25,088 nt of DNA from Bacteroidota bacterium (GCA_021796055.1 JAJYOS010000006.1:1-25088); one strand, 5' to 3'. Positions 7,210 to 15,259 are shown, numbered from the stretch's first letter. A program made the numbers and translations. Notes: a model not told the origin generated them from the letters alone.

Positions 7210-9336
7210 TCAGACGAACAAAGGCGCGAGAACCAAAGTGATAGTCGCAAGCAGTTTTATCAGGACGTGCAGCGAGGGACCCGCCGTATCTTTGAAGGGA
7301 TCGCCGACCGTGTCCCCGACGACCGCGGCCTTGTGGGGCTCGCTCTTCTTTCCGCCGAACATGCCGGTCTCGATGTACTTCTTGGCATTGTCCCAGGCGC
7401 CACCGCCGTTGTTAAGCAGTATCGCCATGAGTATTCCTGCAATCGTGCCGACCATCAGGAGCGCCGCCACGGCCTCCGCGCCGACATTGAACAGCCTGAA
7501 GATCACTCCGACCGCGATCGGTGTTCCGACCGCGAGGAGTCCGGGGCCGACCATGCTGCGCAGTGCACCGCGCGTAACGATGTCGACAGTGCGGCCGTAA
7601 TCCGGCTGCTCCGTTCCGGCAAGGATTCCCGGCTTCTCTCTGAACTGTGCCCGCACGTCATTTATAACATAGTAGGCGGCTTTTCCGACCGCTTTAATCG
7701 CAAGCGAGCTGAAGAGGAAGACGAGCGCGGCACCTAATAGCGCACCCACAAAAACTTCGGGTCTTGCAATGTTAACCGATGCCATTGCCGGCAGACCTTT
7801 CTCCTTCAGGAGCACGTTCACATCATCTATGTACGCAGAGAAGAGCAGGAACGCAGCTAGCGCAGCAGAACCGATAGCGTACCCTTTTGTCAGCGCTTTC
7901 GTGGTGTTCCCGATCGCGTCCAGGCGATCAGTCTTCTTCCTGACATTTTCCGGTTGACCGCTCATCTCCACTATGCCGCCGGCATTGTCGGTGATCGGAC
8001 CGAAGGTATCCATGGCAAGAATGTATGCCGCCGTTCCGAGCATGCCCATCGTAGCGACCGCAGTCCCGAAAAGTCCTGCGTTCGGGATACCGGTTGCCAA
8101 ACCGAGATAATAGGATCCGATGATCGCGGCAGAGATCGTGATGACAGGCATCCATGTCGACTCGAGTCCGACAGCAAATCCCGTGATGATGTTGGTTGCG
8201 GGTCCCGTCTGTGAAGCTTCGGCGATCGACTTGACCGGCCTGTATTTGTATTCCGTGAAATACTGCGTGATATAAACAAACGCAATGCTTGTCAGGATTC
8301 CGACGACACCCGCGGCGAAAAAGAACAGCCAGGCGTTCGGTGCATTAGGTGTATAGAGAAGCCAGCGGGAACCGATAAAGAACCCGATGGCCGCAAGTAA
8401 AGATGTGATATAATAACCGCGATTTAACGCCTTCATCGGATCCACGTCTTCGCGTGTCCTGACGGCCATCACGCCGATTATAGACGCGATAAGTCCGAAT
8501 GCGCGGACGACAAGCGGAAACATGATTCCTTTCAGTCCGAAGAAGTGGAACAATGCCACGCCGAGGATCATAGCTCCGATATTCTCGGCTGCTGTGGACT
8601 CGAATAGGTCGGCTCCACGGCCGGCGCAATCGCCGACGTTATCGCCGACCAGGTCCGCTATCACCGCCGGGTTTCGCGGATCGTCTTCGGGGATCCCGGC
8701 TTCGACCTTGCCTACGAGATCAGCTCCGACGTCGGCGGCTTTCGTGTAGATTCCGCCGCCGAGCTGAGCAAACAGGGCGACAAATGATGCGCCGAATCCA
8801 AATCCGACTATCATGAAAGGTATCTTCTCAATCGGAGTACCCATAACCTGAAGCGCACCGAAGAGTCCGCCGACACCGAGAAGACTCATCGCAACGACGA
8901 ACAAGCCGGAGACGGCGCCTCCTCTCATCGAGATCTGCAGGGCGCGGTTGAGCGATGTCATTGCCGCGCTCGCCGTCCGGGTATTAGCCCTTATTGAAAC
9001 GAACATACCTATAAAGCCTGCGACGCCCGAACAGAGAGCTCCGAACAGAAAGGCAAGCGCAGTATAAGAAGCCAACCGGACCGGGTCAACCGGATCGTTC
9101 GGCATCGGGCTTCTTACAAATGCATAAAGCACAAATATTATTCCGGCGGTAACGACGCTAAGCATAGCTATCGTCGAGTACTGTCTCTTCAGAAACGCTT
9201 CGGCACCCTGGCGGATAGCGTCTCCGATCTTTTGCATTTCGGGTGTTCCCCGATCCTGTTTCAAGATATGACGTGCGAGGTACACCGCAAACAAAAGTGA
9301 AAGCACGCTGATTGACAGAATTAGTGCTAATTCCAC
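7210..9336 (-). CDS. hppA: Membrane-bound pyrophosphatase, K+-independent H+-pumping type
   Basis: It hydrolyses cytoplasmic pyrophosphate and pumps ions outward across the inner membrane. The 708 residues and about 16 hydrophobic helices fit the family. The catalytic loops are present: GGGIYTKAADVGADLVGK with DDPRNPAVIADLVGDNVGDC, DTFGPITDNAGGIVEMS, and the C-terminal GDTVGDPFKDTAGPS. The determinant GNTTKALTKG puts Lys at residue 480 and Thr at 483. Lys and Thr here mark the K+-independent subfamily, which pumps H+, whereas K+-dependent enzymes have Ala and Gly/Ala; H+ pumping is therefore inferred. The start is GTG with AGGAGAA seven bases upstream. The gene begins only 43 bases after the upstream operon's terminator T-run, so its promoter must overlap that region or it is fed by read-through. 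Confidence 0.95.
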   Translation of the reverse strand: MELALILSISVLSLLFAVYLARHILKQDRGTPEMQKIGDAIRQGAEAFLKRQYSTIAMLSVVTAGIIFVLYAFVRSPMPNDPVDPVRLASYTALAFLFGALCSGVAGFIGMFVSIRANTRTASAAMTSLNRALQISMRGGAVSGLFVVAMSLLGVGGLFGALQVMGTPIEKIPFMIVGFGFGASFVALFAQLGGGIYTKAADVGADLVGKVEAGIPEDDPRNPAVIADLVGDNVGDCAGRGADLFESTAAENIGAMILGVALFHFFGLKGIMFPLVVRAFGLIASIIGVMAVRTREDVDPMKALNRGYYITSLLAAIGFFIGSRWLLYTPNAPNAWLFFFAAGVVGILTSIAFVYITQYFTEYKYRPVKSIAEASQTGPATNIITGFAVGLESTWMPVITISAAIIGSYYLGLATGIPNAGLFGTAVATMGMLGTAAYILAMDTFGPITDNAGGIVEMSGQPENVRKKTDRLDAIGNTTKALTKGYAIGSAALAAFLLFSAYIDDVNVLLKEKGLPAMASVNIARPEVFVGALLGAALVFLFSSLAIKAVGKAAYYVINDVRAQFREKPGILAGTEQPDYGRTVDIVTRGALRSMVGPGLLAVGTPIAVGVIFRLFNVGAEAVAALLMVGTIAGILMAILLNNGGGAWDNAKKYIETGMFGGKKSEPHKAAVVGDTVGDPFKDTAGPSLHVLIKLLATITLVLAPLFV

Positions 9337-9379
9337 TAGCTTTTCTCCTATTTTACGGTTGAAGTTTCGGAAGTTGCAT

Positions 9380-9412
9380 AAAAAAAAGGCGTGATCTGAA
9401 TTATCACGCCTT
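9380..9412 (-). terminator. Intrinsic terminator of the exb/tonB/TPR operon
   Basis: On the minus strand AAGGCGTGAT (9412-9403) pairs perfectly with ATCACGCCTT (9395-9386) around a 7-base loop and runs into a stretch of eight T. It lies 14 bases past the TPR gene stop. Confidence 0.92.
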
Positions 9413-9426
9413 CAACGAAAGAATGG

Positions 9427-11124
9427 TTACTCGCAACCCAATGATTTCTGGAGTTTGGTCATCTGATCATTCTTCGGATCAGACCTCAACACCAGCTTTA
9501 TCTCCTTACACGCTTCATCTATCTTACCCATGAGTGCGTAATCCTGAGCCAGCAAAGCGTGAGTCTTCATCTCCTTCGAGTCGTACTTAACCGCAATCAT
9601 CAGATTCCTCAGCGCGTCCTCGTAGAATTTCTTCGCATCGTCGGGACGATCCTTCGATAGTTTGCTTCCCGCTATGATCTGGTACAGCGCCGTCTGCCGG
9701 TAAGCCTCGTTCAGATCCGACGAATGATTTGAAGAAGTATCGCTTGCAGCTATCTTGATGAAACTCTGGTATACATCCTTGGCACTTTCGAGGGAGTCGT
9801 CGAAAATCAGTGCCCTCGCAAGCCACAGATTACCCTGATAATTGTCGGGCTTTAGCTCCACGACTTTCCTCAGCGCGGCCACCGCCTGCTGGTAATTCTC
9901 TATAATGAAATAGCAGAGACCCATATTGAGCCTGGCGGCAACGTCATTCGAATCGAGTGCCAGCCTCTTCTGAAAATGTTCGATCGCTTCGTTGTACCGC
10001 TTTGCCGCGAAAAGAGTGTTCGCGAGAAAGTACTCTATTTCCGACAGCGTCGTGTCAAGCTTGACCGCACGCGACCATGTCTCTATTGTCATAGCCGTGT
10101 CGTGCACCGCGTTGGCTGCAAGACCGTACCTGACGAGTTCCCTCACATTCATCGAATCAATAGGCATGGATTTGTAGAGGTTATATGACTCCATCGGCTG
10201 CTTTTCAAAATAGAATGACGCGGCCAGCGATTTCTTCGCCTCAAGCGAGTTCGGGTTCTTGGAAAGGTATTCCTGGAAATATCTCACCGCATCGTCAAAC
10301 AAATGAGCGTTGTAAGCATCGTCTGCAAGTTCGAAGAGCGCTTTGTTGTCGGTCGAGTCAAGCTCATGGTATTTCTGCAGGAATGGAAACGCCTCTTTGT
10401 ACCTCTTGTTTACATAAAGCAGGTCACCTGCCTGATACTGCCCCTGCGGATTGTTGGGGGCAAGCTCGGAGACTTTCAGAAACTGCTCGTATGCACCTGC
10501 GCCGTTGTTGTTTTTCAGATAAGTGTTGGCAAGCTTGAGCCTGATTTCAATGCTCGTGGAGTCCAGGGCCAGGGCATTCTTATAATACTCGATCGCAGGA
10601 TCGAAAATATTCTGTGCCCTGTAAACATCCGCTATCCCCGCCAGGGCGCGCGGATCCTTGTCGTCCATGTCGTGCGCTTTATAGAACGCCTGTGTCGCCT
10701 GGTCCAGCGAATCCGCCGCCAGATACGCATTCCCCAGGGAGATTACATACTCTTCACTCTTCGCATCGTTAGTGATCGCCTGGTTGAAGTTGTTGATCGC
10801 TTCGGCGTATTTCTTCTGACTCATATAAGCGCGGCCCAGGCCGTAGTAAGCCGGCGCAAGCTCCTCGTCAATGTTGACGGCCTTCTTAAGGTAAACTTCG
10901 GCACTGTCTGGAGTATTCAGGCAAAGAAAAGCGTTGCCGAGATATAGATTAGCCTTCTCTGAGTTGGGCCTGTCGCTGACGGCACGCCTCAATAATTTGA
11001 GTGCGCCGGTGCAGTCGTTCTTCTGAAGAAGACCGATCCCCTCCTCCAATGGGTCCTGCGCGTGAGCCTTCAGGCTGAATATGGAAAGGACAAGTGTAAG
11101 AGTCAGAACAATAAGTTTCTTCAT
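9427..11124 (-). CDS. Exported tetratricopeptide-repeat protein
   Basis: A periplasmic or envelope scaffold; the exact role is unknown. The 565 residues start with a signal peptide (about 1-22, cleavage near AHA-QD) and continue as near-continuous TPR units to the C-terminus. Examples are YYGLGRAYMSQKKYAEAINN, PAIEYYKNALALDS and LNMGLCYFIIENYQQAVAAL, with the usual Gly/Tyr/Ala and Pro spacing; I estimate 12 or more units. The ATG lies inside the stop of the PstS-like gene (ATGA, 4-base overlap), with no strong ribosome site of its own, so translation is coupled. It is the last gene of the operon. In this context it probably organises the binding protein or the TonB complex in the periplasm (inference). 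Confidence 0.9.
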   Translation of the reverse strand: MKKLIVLTLTLVLSIFSLKAHAQDPLEEGIGLLQKNDCTGALKLLRRAVSDRPNSEKANLYLGNAFLCLNTPDSAEVYLKKAVNIDEELAPAYYGLGRAYMSQKKYAEAINNFNQAITNDAKSEEYVISLGNAYLAADSLDQATQAFYKAHDMDDKDPRALAGIADVYRAQNIFDPAIEYYKNALALDSTSIEIRLKLANTYLKNNNGAGAYEQFLKVSELAPNNPQGQYQAGDLLYVNKRYKEAFPFLQKYHELDSTDNKALFELADDAYNAHLFDDAVRYFQEYLSKNPNSLEAKKSLAASFYFEKQPMESYNLYKSMPIDSMNVRELVRYGLAANAVHDTAMTIETWSRAVKLDTTLSEIEYFLANTLFAAKRYNEAIEHFQKRLALDSNDVAARLNMGLCYFIIENYQQAVAALRKVVELKPDNYQGNLWLARALIFDDSLESAKDVYQSFIKIAASDTSSNHSSDLNEAYRQTALYQIIAGSKLSKDRPDDAKKFYEDALRNLMIAVKYDSKEMKTHALLAQDYALMGKIDEACKEIKLVLRSDPKNDQMTKLQKSLGCE

Positions 11125-12086
11125 AATGGTTGGTCGTTTAATTGAACAAGTCTTACGGGCATTGTCGCAGGAACAAGCCCATTGTTGAGGAAAATTTGTT
11201 GGCCGGAGGCGCTCGCTGCAAACGACAGGAACCCGGCCCCTGGTCCGTCATCAAGATTTCTTGACAGAAAATACACCGGATGTGTCAGGGGGTAGTAGTG
11301 CCTGTAGATATGCGCCTGGTACGGATAATAGTAGCTCCCGAAAGAGTTCGGATCAATATTCTTCATACCGATGGAGTCGACCTCCGCTAACTGAATTGCA
11401 CGCGGTGCCGGCTCCTTGCTGGGGAGAATGGCGGGCCCGGAGTTCAGCCAGTTGGTGCTGACAAGGCCGATGGCGTCCCGCTTCTCGCGCACGAAGCTGT
11501 ACACGTTCGCCATCGTGGTACACGGAAACGCCTCTGTAAAATTCTCACTGCCGAGGACGCGGTCCTTGAAAAGCTCAAGCGTTCCGGAGTTCGGACTCTC
11601 CAGCGCCGGGATGATTCTTCCCTGGAAATTGGGGTCCAATTCTCCCCACAGCTTCGTCTTTCCCGTGAACACGCTTCGCAGCTGGCCGGTGTTCAATCGT
11701 GAGATGTGATTCCTCGAGTTCACGATGACCACGATCCCATCAAGGGCGATCCTCAGAGAGTCCGCCTTGATATCGTATTTCTTCATCGTATCCAGCTCAC
11801 CCTGATTGAAGTACCTCGATGTGACGACAAGGTTTGCCTCGTTGTTGAGAAGCTTCGCTATCGCAACCCTCGAAGGCACCGGGTGAACTGTTATGTGAGC
11901 CTTGGAATACAAATTCATGAACTGTTCTGCAATCTTCTTCACCACAGGTGCCACCGATTCGGCACAATATACTTCCAGGTTCCCCTCCGTCGGGGACACC
12001 TCCGGTGCGCGCTTCTTCAAGTTGCACGAGGAAACGAGAAAGGCCAGACCGACTGCGACGACAAAGATACTTTTACTGATAGTCAT
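11121..12086 (-). CDS. PstS-like substrate-binding lipoprotein
   Basis: A periplasmic binding protein of the phosphate-binding-like superfamily (PBP-like type 2). The 321 residues begin with a lipoprotein signal ending in FLVSSC (lipid-anchored Cys21). The mature part opens with GNLEVYCAESVAPVVKKIAE, as PstS-like proteins do, and contains LALDGIVVIVNSRN, LRSVFTGKTKLWGEL, ALESPNSGTLELFKD and a late AIGLVSTNWL segment, all typical of the family (phosphate, or another oxyanion such as tungstate or sulfate). No ABC permease or ATPase is nearby; instead it is in an operon with TonB, ExbB and ExbD. Its start overlaps the upstream 55-residue ORF by 14 bases and the ribosome site is poor, which points to translational coupling. 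The ligand cannot be told from sequence alone. Confidence 0.88.
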   Translation of the reverse strand: MTISKSIFVVAVGLAFLVSSCNLKKRAPEVSPTEGNLEVYCAESVAPVVKKIAEQFMNLYSKAHITVHPVPSRVAIAKLLNNEANLVVTSRYFNQGELDTMKKYDIKADSLRIALDGIVVIVNSRNHISRLNTGQLRSVFTGKTKLWGELDPNFQGRIIPALESPNSGTLELFKDRVLGSENFTEAFPCTTMANVYSFVREKRDAIGLVSTNWLNSGPAILPSKEPAPRAIQLAEVDSIGMKNIDPNSFGSYYYPYQAHIYRHYYPLTHPVYFLSRNLDDGPGAGFLSFAASASGQQIFLNNGLVPATMPVRLVQLNDQPL

Positions 12087-12240
12087 CCTGCTTAGATTTG
12101 GTACGAGTAATCAGATAACGGTAAATTCCCCAGAGCACCAGCACAATGCCTAATGTTATTCTAAGCTGCTCCGGGAAGCGGTCCCGAAAATACGCTCCAA
12201 AAATAACAAAAAGTCCGCCGAAAAAAAAGACGGCGGACAT
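12073..12240 (-). CDS. Small two-helix membrane protein (55 aa)
   Basis: Function unknown. It is a short ORF in the gap between tonB and the PstS-like gene. ATG at 12240-12238 opens 55 codons ending in TAA at 12075-12073. The product starts MSAVFFFGGLFVIFGAYF (first membrane helix), has a charged turn RDRFPEQL, a second helix ITLGIVLVLWGIYRYL, and a basic/acidic tail TRTKSKQDDYQ. The pattern of two hydrophobic helices with a short polar hairpin and 'LxWGIYR' strongly suggests a real protein. It overlaps the next gene by 14 bases, as coupled operon genes do. There is only a weak ribosome site (TTGGA). The frame is open upstream to a TGA at 12282-12280 and would read LAKHIGYI before the ATG, so a non-ATG start is possible. 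Its first codons also form a terminator-like hairpin. Confidence 0.7.
   Translation of the reverse strand: MSAVFFFGGLFVIFGAYFRDRFPEQLRITLGIVLVLWGIYRYLITRTKSKQDDYQ
12208..12238 (-). terminator. Terminator-like hairpin inside the 5' end of the small membrane-protein ORF
   Basis: On the minus strand GTCCGCCG (12238-12231) and CGGCGGAC (12220-12213) form a perfect GC-rich 8-bp stem around a T-rich 10-base loop, followed by five T, then G and another T-rich run. It is about 70 bases past the tonB stop and could end part of the transcripts there, yet it lies within codons 1-11 of the small ORF. A partial terminator or attenuator between the motor genes and the binding-protein genes is the most likely reading. 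Confidence 0.55.
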
Positions 12241-12309
12241 TATGTATCCAATATGTTTGGCCAGCTTGTTCGTAATACCTCAATACGCCGGATTTAAGCC
12301 GACCGGACG

Positions 12310-13053
12310 TTACTGCTGCTTCAGCTTGAACGTAAAAGGTATGACGACCCAGACTGCAACCGGGCCCTTATTCATGATAGCAGGAGTGAAACGGTATTGC
12401 ATCGCAGCCTCCTGGGCCGGGGCGTTAAAGATTTCCGCGTCGCTTTTCAGGATGACCGCCTTATGCGGCTTTCCGTCCTTATCGACCCAGATCTTCACTA
12501 TGACTCTGCCTTCAATACCTGCTCTCTGAGCAAGCTCCGGATACTTAGGTATGACCTGCTTAATGATCTGCGGTTCCTTTTCTACGGGCACGAAGTCCGG
12601 CGGCGGTCCGTCGTCGGGGACTCTGAAGTTACCCATGGACACTCCGACCGAGTCGCCTCCCGTTCCCTGTGACACAGGTCCGGCAATCTTACTCAACTCC
12701 TGCTGAGTGGCAATGGTCTGTTCCGGAGATACCTCCGCATCGGGCACCGGAACTGGAATACCGACGTTGGGCTTCGCCATCGGTGTCGAGACGGCGACCT
12801 GAGGCAGCGCCTGCTGATTCTGAATGGACGGCGGCGGCCCAAGTTCGCTGTAACTCAGCACTCTTACCATCGGTGCGTTGTCGTCTTCCCGGTTCAAATA
12901 TTGGGCACCATAGTAGGCTCCGACACCCATAAAGTGAACCGCAACGGCTATGGCCAGCCCAACGCCCGTGTATTTGTGGGCAAGGCGCTTCAACAGCGGT
13001 GCACCGTACTGCACGCCGGCCGAACTGTTTTCTACAACTTTCTTCTTTGCCAT
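12310..13053 (-). CDS. tonB: TonB-type energy transducer
   Basis: It transmits proton-motive energy from the ExbB/ExbD complex to an outer-membrane or periplasmic partner. The 247 residues contain a basic cytoplasmic N-terminus (MAKKKVVEN), one membrane helix at about 29-50 (GVGLAIAVAVHFMGVGAYYG), a Pro-rich spacer (GPPPSIQ, PVPVPD, GPPPDFVPVEKEP) and a TonB C-terminal domain at about 163-247 (PKYPELAQRAGIEGRVIVKI, AAMQYRFTPA, WVVIPFTFKL). Pro-rich stretches are short compared with E. coli TonB, so its reach across the periplasm is modest. A good ribosome site, AAGGAGG, precedes the ATG. It is 18 bases after the second exbD in the operon. No TonB-dependent receptor is present in the window. 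Confidence 0.92.
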   Translation of the reverse strand: MAKKKVVENSSAGVQYGAPLLKRLAHKYTGVGLAIAVAVHFMGVGAYYGAQYLNREDDNAPMVRVLSYSELGPPPSIQNQQALPQVAVSTPMAKPNVGIPVPVPDAEVSPEQTIATQQELSKIAGPVSQGTGGDSVGVSMGNFRVPDDGPPPDFVPVEKEPQIIKQVIPKYPELAQRAGIEGRVIVKIWVDKDGKPHKAVILKSDAEIFNAPAQEAAMQYRFTPAIMNKGPVAVWVVIPFTFKLKQQ

Positions 13054-13071
13054 TTTAGATCAACCTCCTTC

Positions 13072-13566
13072 TCATTGTGCGCCAACCTTCGCAAGCACTT
13101 GCTGATCTTCAGGCGTCATAGGCGCCAGACTAAAGCGCGTCACGTTGTCAAGGTTCAGTTCGTCAATAATGTTGATCATGTCCTGGTACTTCGCGTGCCT
13201 GTCCACTTTAATCAGAGTAACCAGTCTAGGATTAGATTTGTTCTGATTGATGATCAGATTACGAAAGTCTTTCCACTCGACCTTTTTCGGCGCCTCGGTG
13301 CCGATGCTCCAGTAAATTGATCCGTCGGGAACCACCCTGAGCGTCATCAGGTTCGACGCAGCGATCTCAATCTTTGTGTCGCCGGGAGGCAGGTTGATTT
13401 CCATAGCCTGCGGCCGGCTGAAGGCGGTCGTCAGCATGAAAAACGTCAGGAGGAGGAATGCGACGTCCACCATCGGCGTCATGTCGATGCGGATCGAGAT
13501 CCTTCGTTTCTTCTTGTGCCCGCCCTTCTTCTTTCCACGGGGTTCGGCAGTTTGCACATCGGCCAT
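13072..13566 (-). CDS. exbD: ExbD/TolR biopolymer transport protein (second copy)
   Basis: A proton-channel component of the TonB motor. The 164 residues have a long basic N-terminus (RGKKKGGHKKKRR), then RIDMTPMVDVAFLLLTFFML with the essential membrane Asp at residue 34, and a periplasmic domain of about 110 residues containing LVTLIKVDRHAKYQDMINI, the usual ExbD folding segment. AAGGAGG precedes the ATG. It starts two bases after the stop of the other exbD. The two paralogues share the helix motif but differ in the periplasmic part, so the motor may contain a heteromeric ExbD pair. Confidence 0.94.
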   Translation of the reverse strand: MADVQTAEPRGKKKGGHKKKRRISIRIDMTPMVDVAFLLLTFFMLTTAFSRPQAMEINLPPGDTKIEIAASNLMTLRVVPDGSIYWSIGTEAPKKVEWKDFRNLIINQNKSNPRLVTLIKVDRHAKYQDMINIIDELNLDNVTRFSLAPMTPEDQQVLAKVGAQ

Positions 13567-13568
13567 TT

Positions 13569-14093
13569 CTAACCCTCCTTACCGCTTCCGCTTCCGCGGA
13601 GCTCGGTTTGTAAACTGAACCTGGATACCTGGGCCTTCTGAAGGTCGTTCATCACGTCCATCACCGGGCCATAATCGGCGTCCCTGTCGGCCTTGATAAC
13701 GGTTATCAACCTGATGTTCTGAATACGTGCCTGCACTACAAGTTGGGCTAAATCTTTCTCCTGTACCCTTACGGCGGGGACGAGATAGACAGGGATAAGT
13801 TTACCGTCCTTGTCCGGATACCCGTTCGGGTATAATGGCTCGAAAAGGGCTCTCATTATTTGCTGCTGGTCCACTCCCATGAAGATCTGTCCCGTCGTGT
13901 CGATATTTACAGTAAGGACTCCGCTTTCGGGCAGCTGGGCCGCTTTATCGGAAGTCGGCAGAGAAATCTCCACTGCCTGCGGCGGCTTGAACTGCGTGGT
14001 CATCATGAAGAATGTCAGAAGCAGCATAGCAACGTCGACCATAGGGGTCATGTCGATCCTGATGGCCAGGCGTCTTTTCTTAATTTTTGGCAT
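13569..14093 (-). CDS. exbD: ExbD/TolR biopolymer transport protein (first copy)
   Basis: Same family role as its neighbour. The 174 residues begin MPKIKKRRLAIRIDMTPMVD with the functional membrane Asp at residue 20 in VDVAMLLLTFFMMTTQF. The periplasmic part is about 20 residues longer than in the second copy, with an insert around FEPLYPNGYPDKDGKLIPVY, and ends with LITVIKADRDADYGPVMDVM. AAAGGAG precedes the ATG. It lies 28 bases after exbB. Confidence 0.94.
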   Translation of the reverse strand: MPKIKKRRLAIRIDMTPMVDVAMLLLTFFMMTTQFKPPQAVEISLPTSDKAAQLPESGVLTVNIDTTGQIFMGVDQQQIMRALFEPLYPNGYPDKDGKLIPVYLVPAVRVQEKDLAQLVVQARIQNIRLITVIKADRDADYGPVMDVMNDLQKAQVSRFSLQTELRGSGSGKEG

Positions 14094-14121
14094 TTGCTAA
14101 GCTCCTTTAAAAAGCGATTGC

Positions 14122-14850
14122 TTACTTGTCAAATTTGCGGGCGTTCAAGATCGCAATAATGCTCGACGTCGCTTCGTCGATCATGTAAGTGAATCCGTCC
14201 ACCTTATTAACAAAGAAATTATACGCTATAATTCCAGTGATGGCAGCGATCAGACCGCCGGCGGTGTTGATAAGAGCTTCGGAAATACCGATTGAAAGCT
14301 GGATCGCATCAGGTGCACCGGCATGTGCAAGAGCCTGGAACGCGCGGATCATACCGATAACCGTCCCGAGCAATCCTACCATAGTAGCGATCGATGAAAT
14401 GGTCGACAGGACGATAAGATTCTTTTCCAGAAGCGGCGTCTCGAGCATGGTCGCCTCTTCGATGGCGCGCTGGACTTCAGACATGTACTTCTCAGCCTGG
14501 ACGTGGCTGTCCTTCAGGACTTCCTGATATCTTTCGAGACCATTGCGGATCACGTTGGCCATCGACCCCCGCTGTTTGTTGCAGACTTCAACAGCCGCGC
14601 CGATATCGCCGTTATTCAGTTGGTCTTCTACGTCCTTGAGGAACTTTGTAAGGGAGCCTTTCCCCTGCGCCTTGCGGAGCGAGAAAATACGCTCGAACAC
14701 GTATGTGAAAACCATTATCGAAAGCATAATGAGAAGTATGACAAGTGGTCCACCTTTGGTGATGAAATCCGGAAGGAAATAAGTATAAACCACATAAGCA
14801 ATGGCAAAGGCAACGATGATGAGGATCGTCGCGAACAAGCCTTGTTTCAT
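14122..14850 (-). CDS. exbB: MotA/TolQ/ExbB proton-channel protein
   Basis: The multi-helix stator of the TonB-type motor in the inner membrane. I choose the ATG ending at 14850 because AAGGAGG lies ten bases upstream; the open frame extends 46 codons further upstream but those overlap the STAS gene and look unlike protein. The 242-residue product has an extra N-terminal helix (FATILIIVAFAIAYVVYTYF), a second helix (VILLIMLSIMVFTYVFE), a cytoplasmic domain of about 90 residues, and the conserved MotA/TolQ/ExbB helices LSTISSIATMVGLLGTVIGM and EALINTAGGLIAAITGII. It lies 52 bases downstream of the STAS gene and 28 before exbD. Confidence 0.94.
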   Translation of the reverse strand: MKQGLFATILIIVAFAIAYVVYTYFLPDFITKGGPLVILLIMLSIMVFTYVFERIFSLRKAQGKGSLTKFLKDVEDQLNNGDIGAAVEVCNKQRGSMANVIRNGLERYQEVLKDSHVQAEKYMSEVQRAIEEATMLETPLLEKNLIVLSTISSIATMVGLLGTVIGMIRAFQALAHAGAPDAIQLSIGISEALINTAGGLIAAITGIIAYNFFVNKVDGFTYMIDEATSSIIAILNARKFDK

Positions 14851-14902
14851 TTCAGTCAAGCCTCCTTTTGAAGGATTTTGTTGATGTTTCGTTGAGCAAA
14901 AA

Positions 14903-15259
14903 TTATTTCTTCTCTTTCGAGAAGCTTGCGACCGCGTCGATCTGCGTATCGCGAACATCGAAGACCATCGTGAGCTTCGTAACCACAAAGATGTTCTTGA
15001 TGTTCTTGTTCAAATTCGCCAGCTTCACCTCGCCGCCGTTCTTCGCATAATGGGTATGGGCCCAAATGAGAACGCCGATCGCAGTGCTGTTCAAGTAATT
15101 CGTCTTGCCGAGATCGATTACCAGTTTTTTATTTCCGTCGGCAGACAACTTGGTTACTTCAGAACGGAGTTCATCTGTCTCGTCGCCGCCAATCAACTCC
15201 CCTTTAGGCTCGATGACCGCGATCTCACCGTCGGCAAGCTTCGCTACTTTCAATGCCAT
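14903..15259 (-). CDS. STAS-domain protein (anti-sigma factor antagonist-like)
   Basis: A single STAS domain of 118 residues, of the SpoIIAA/anti-anti-sigma family. Typical features are GELIGGDETDELRSEV, KLVIDLGKTNYLNSTAIGVL and a C-terminal FDVRDTQIDAVASF. The phosphorylatable position of SpoIIAA corresponds to Ser58 in LNSTAIG, so switching by a serine kinase is possible, but no anti-sigma kinase or sigma factor gene is in the window. GAGGAT precedes the ATG. It is placed between the receiver-like gene and exbB, so it probably regulates or binds the motor or an unlinked partner (inference). Confidence 0.9.
   Translation of the reverse strand: MALKVAKLADGEIAVIEPKGELIGGDETDELRSEVTKLSADGNKKLVIDLGKTNYLNSTAIGVLIWAHTHYAKNGGEVKLANLNKNIKNIFVVTKLTMVFDVRDTQIDAVASFSKEKK

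Noticed and set aside
12146..12529. 127-codon plus-strand ORF across the tonB/small-ORF gap
   Set aside because: It has no ribosome site, lies antisense to tonB's conserved C-terminal domain, and shows no protein-like features; it is a shadow of the minus-strand genes.
14851..14988. 46-codon N-terminal extension of exbB
   Set aside because: The segment overlaps the STAS gene, is rich in Arg/Ser with no hydrophobic start, and the ribosome site AAGGAGG is next to the internal ATG at 14850.
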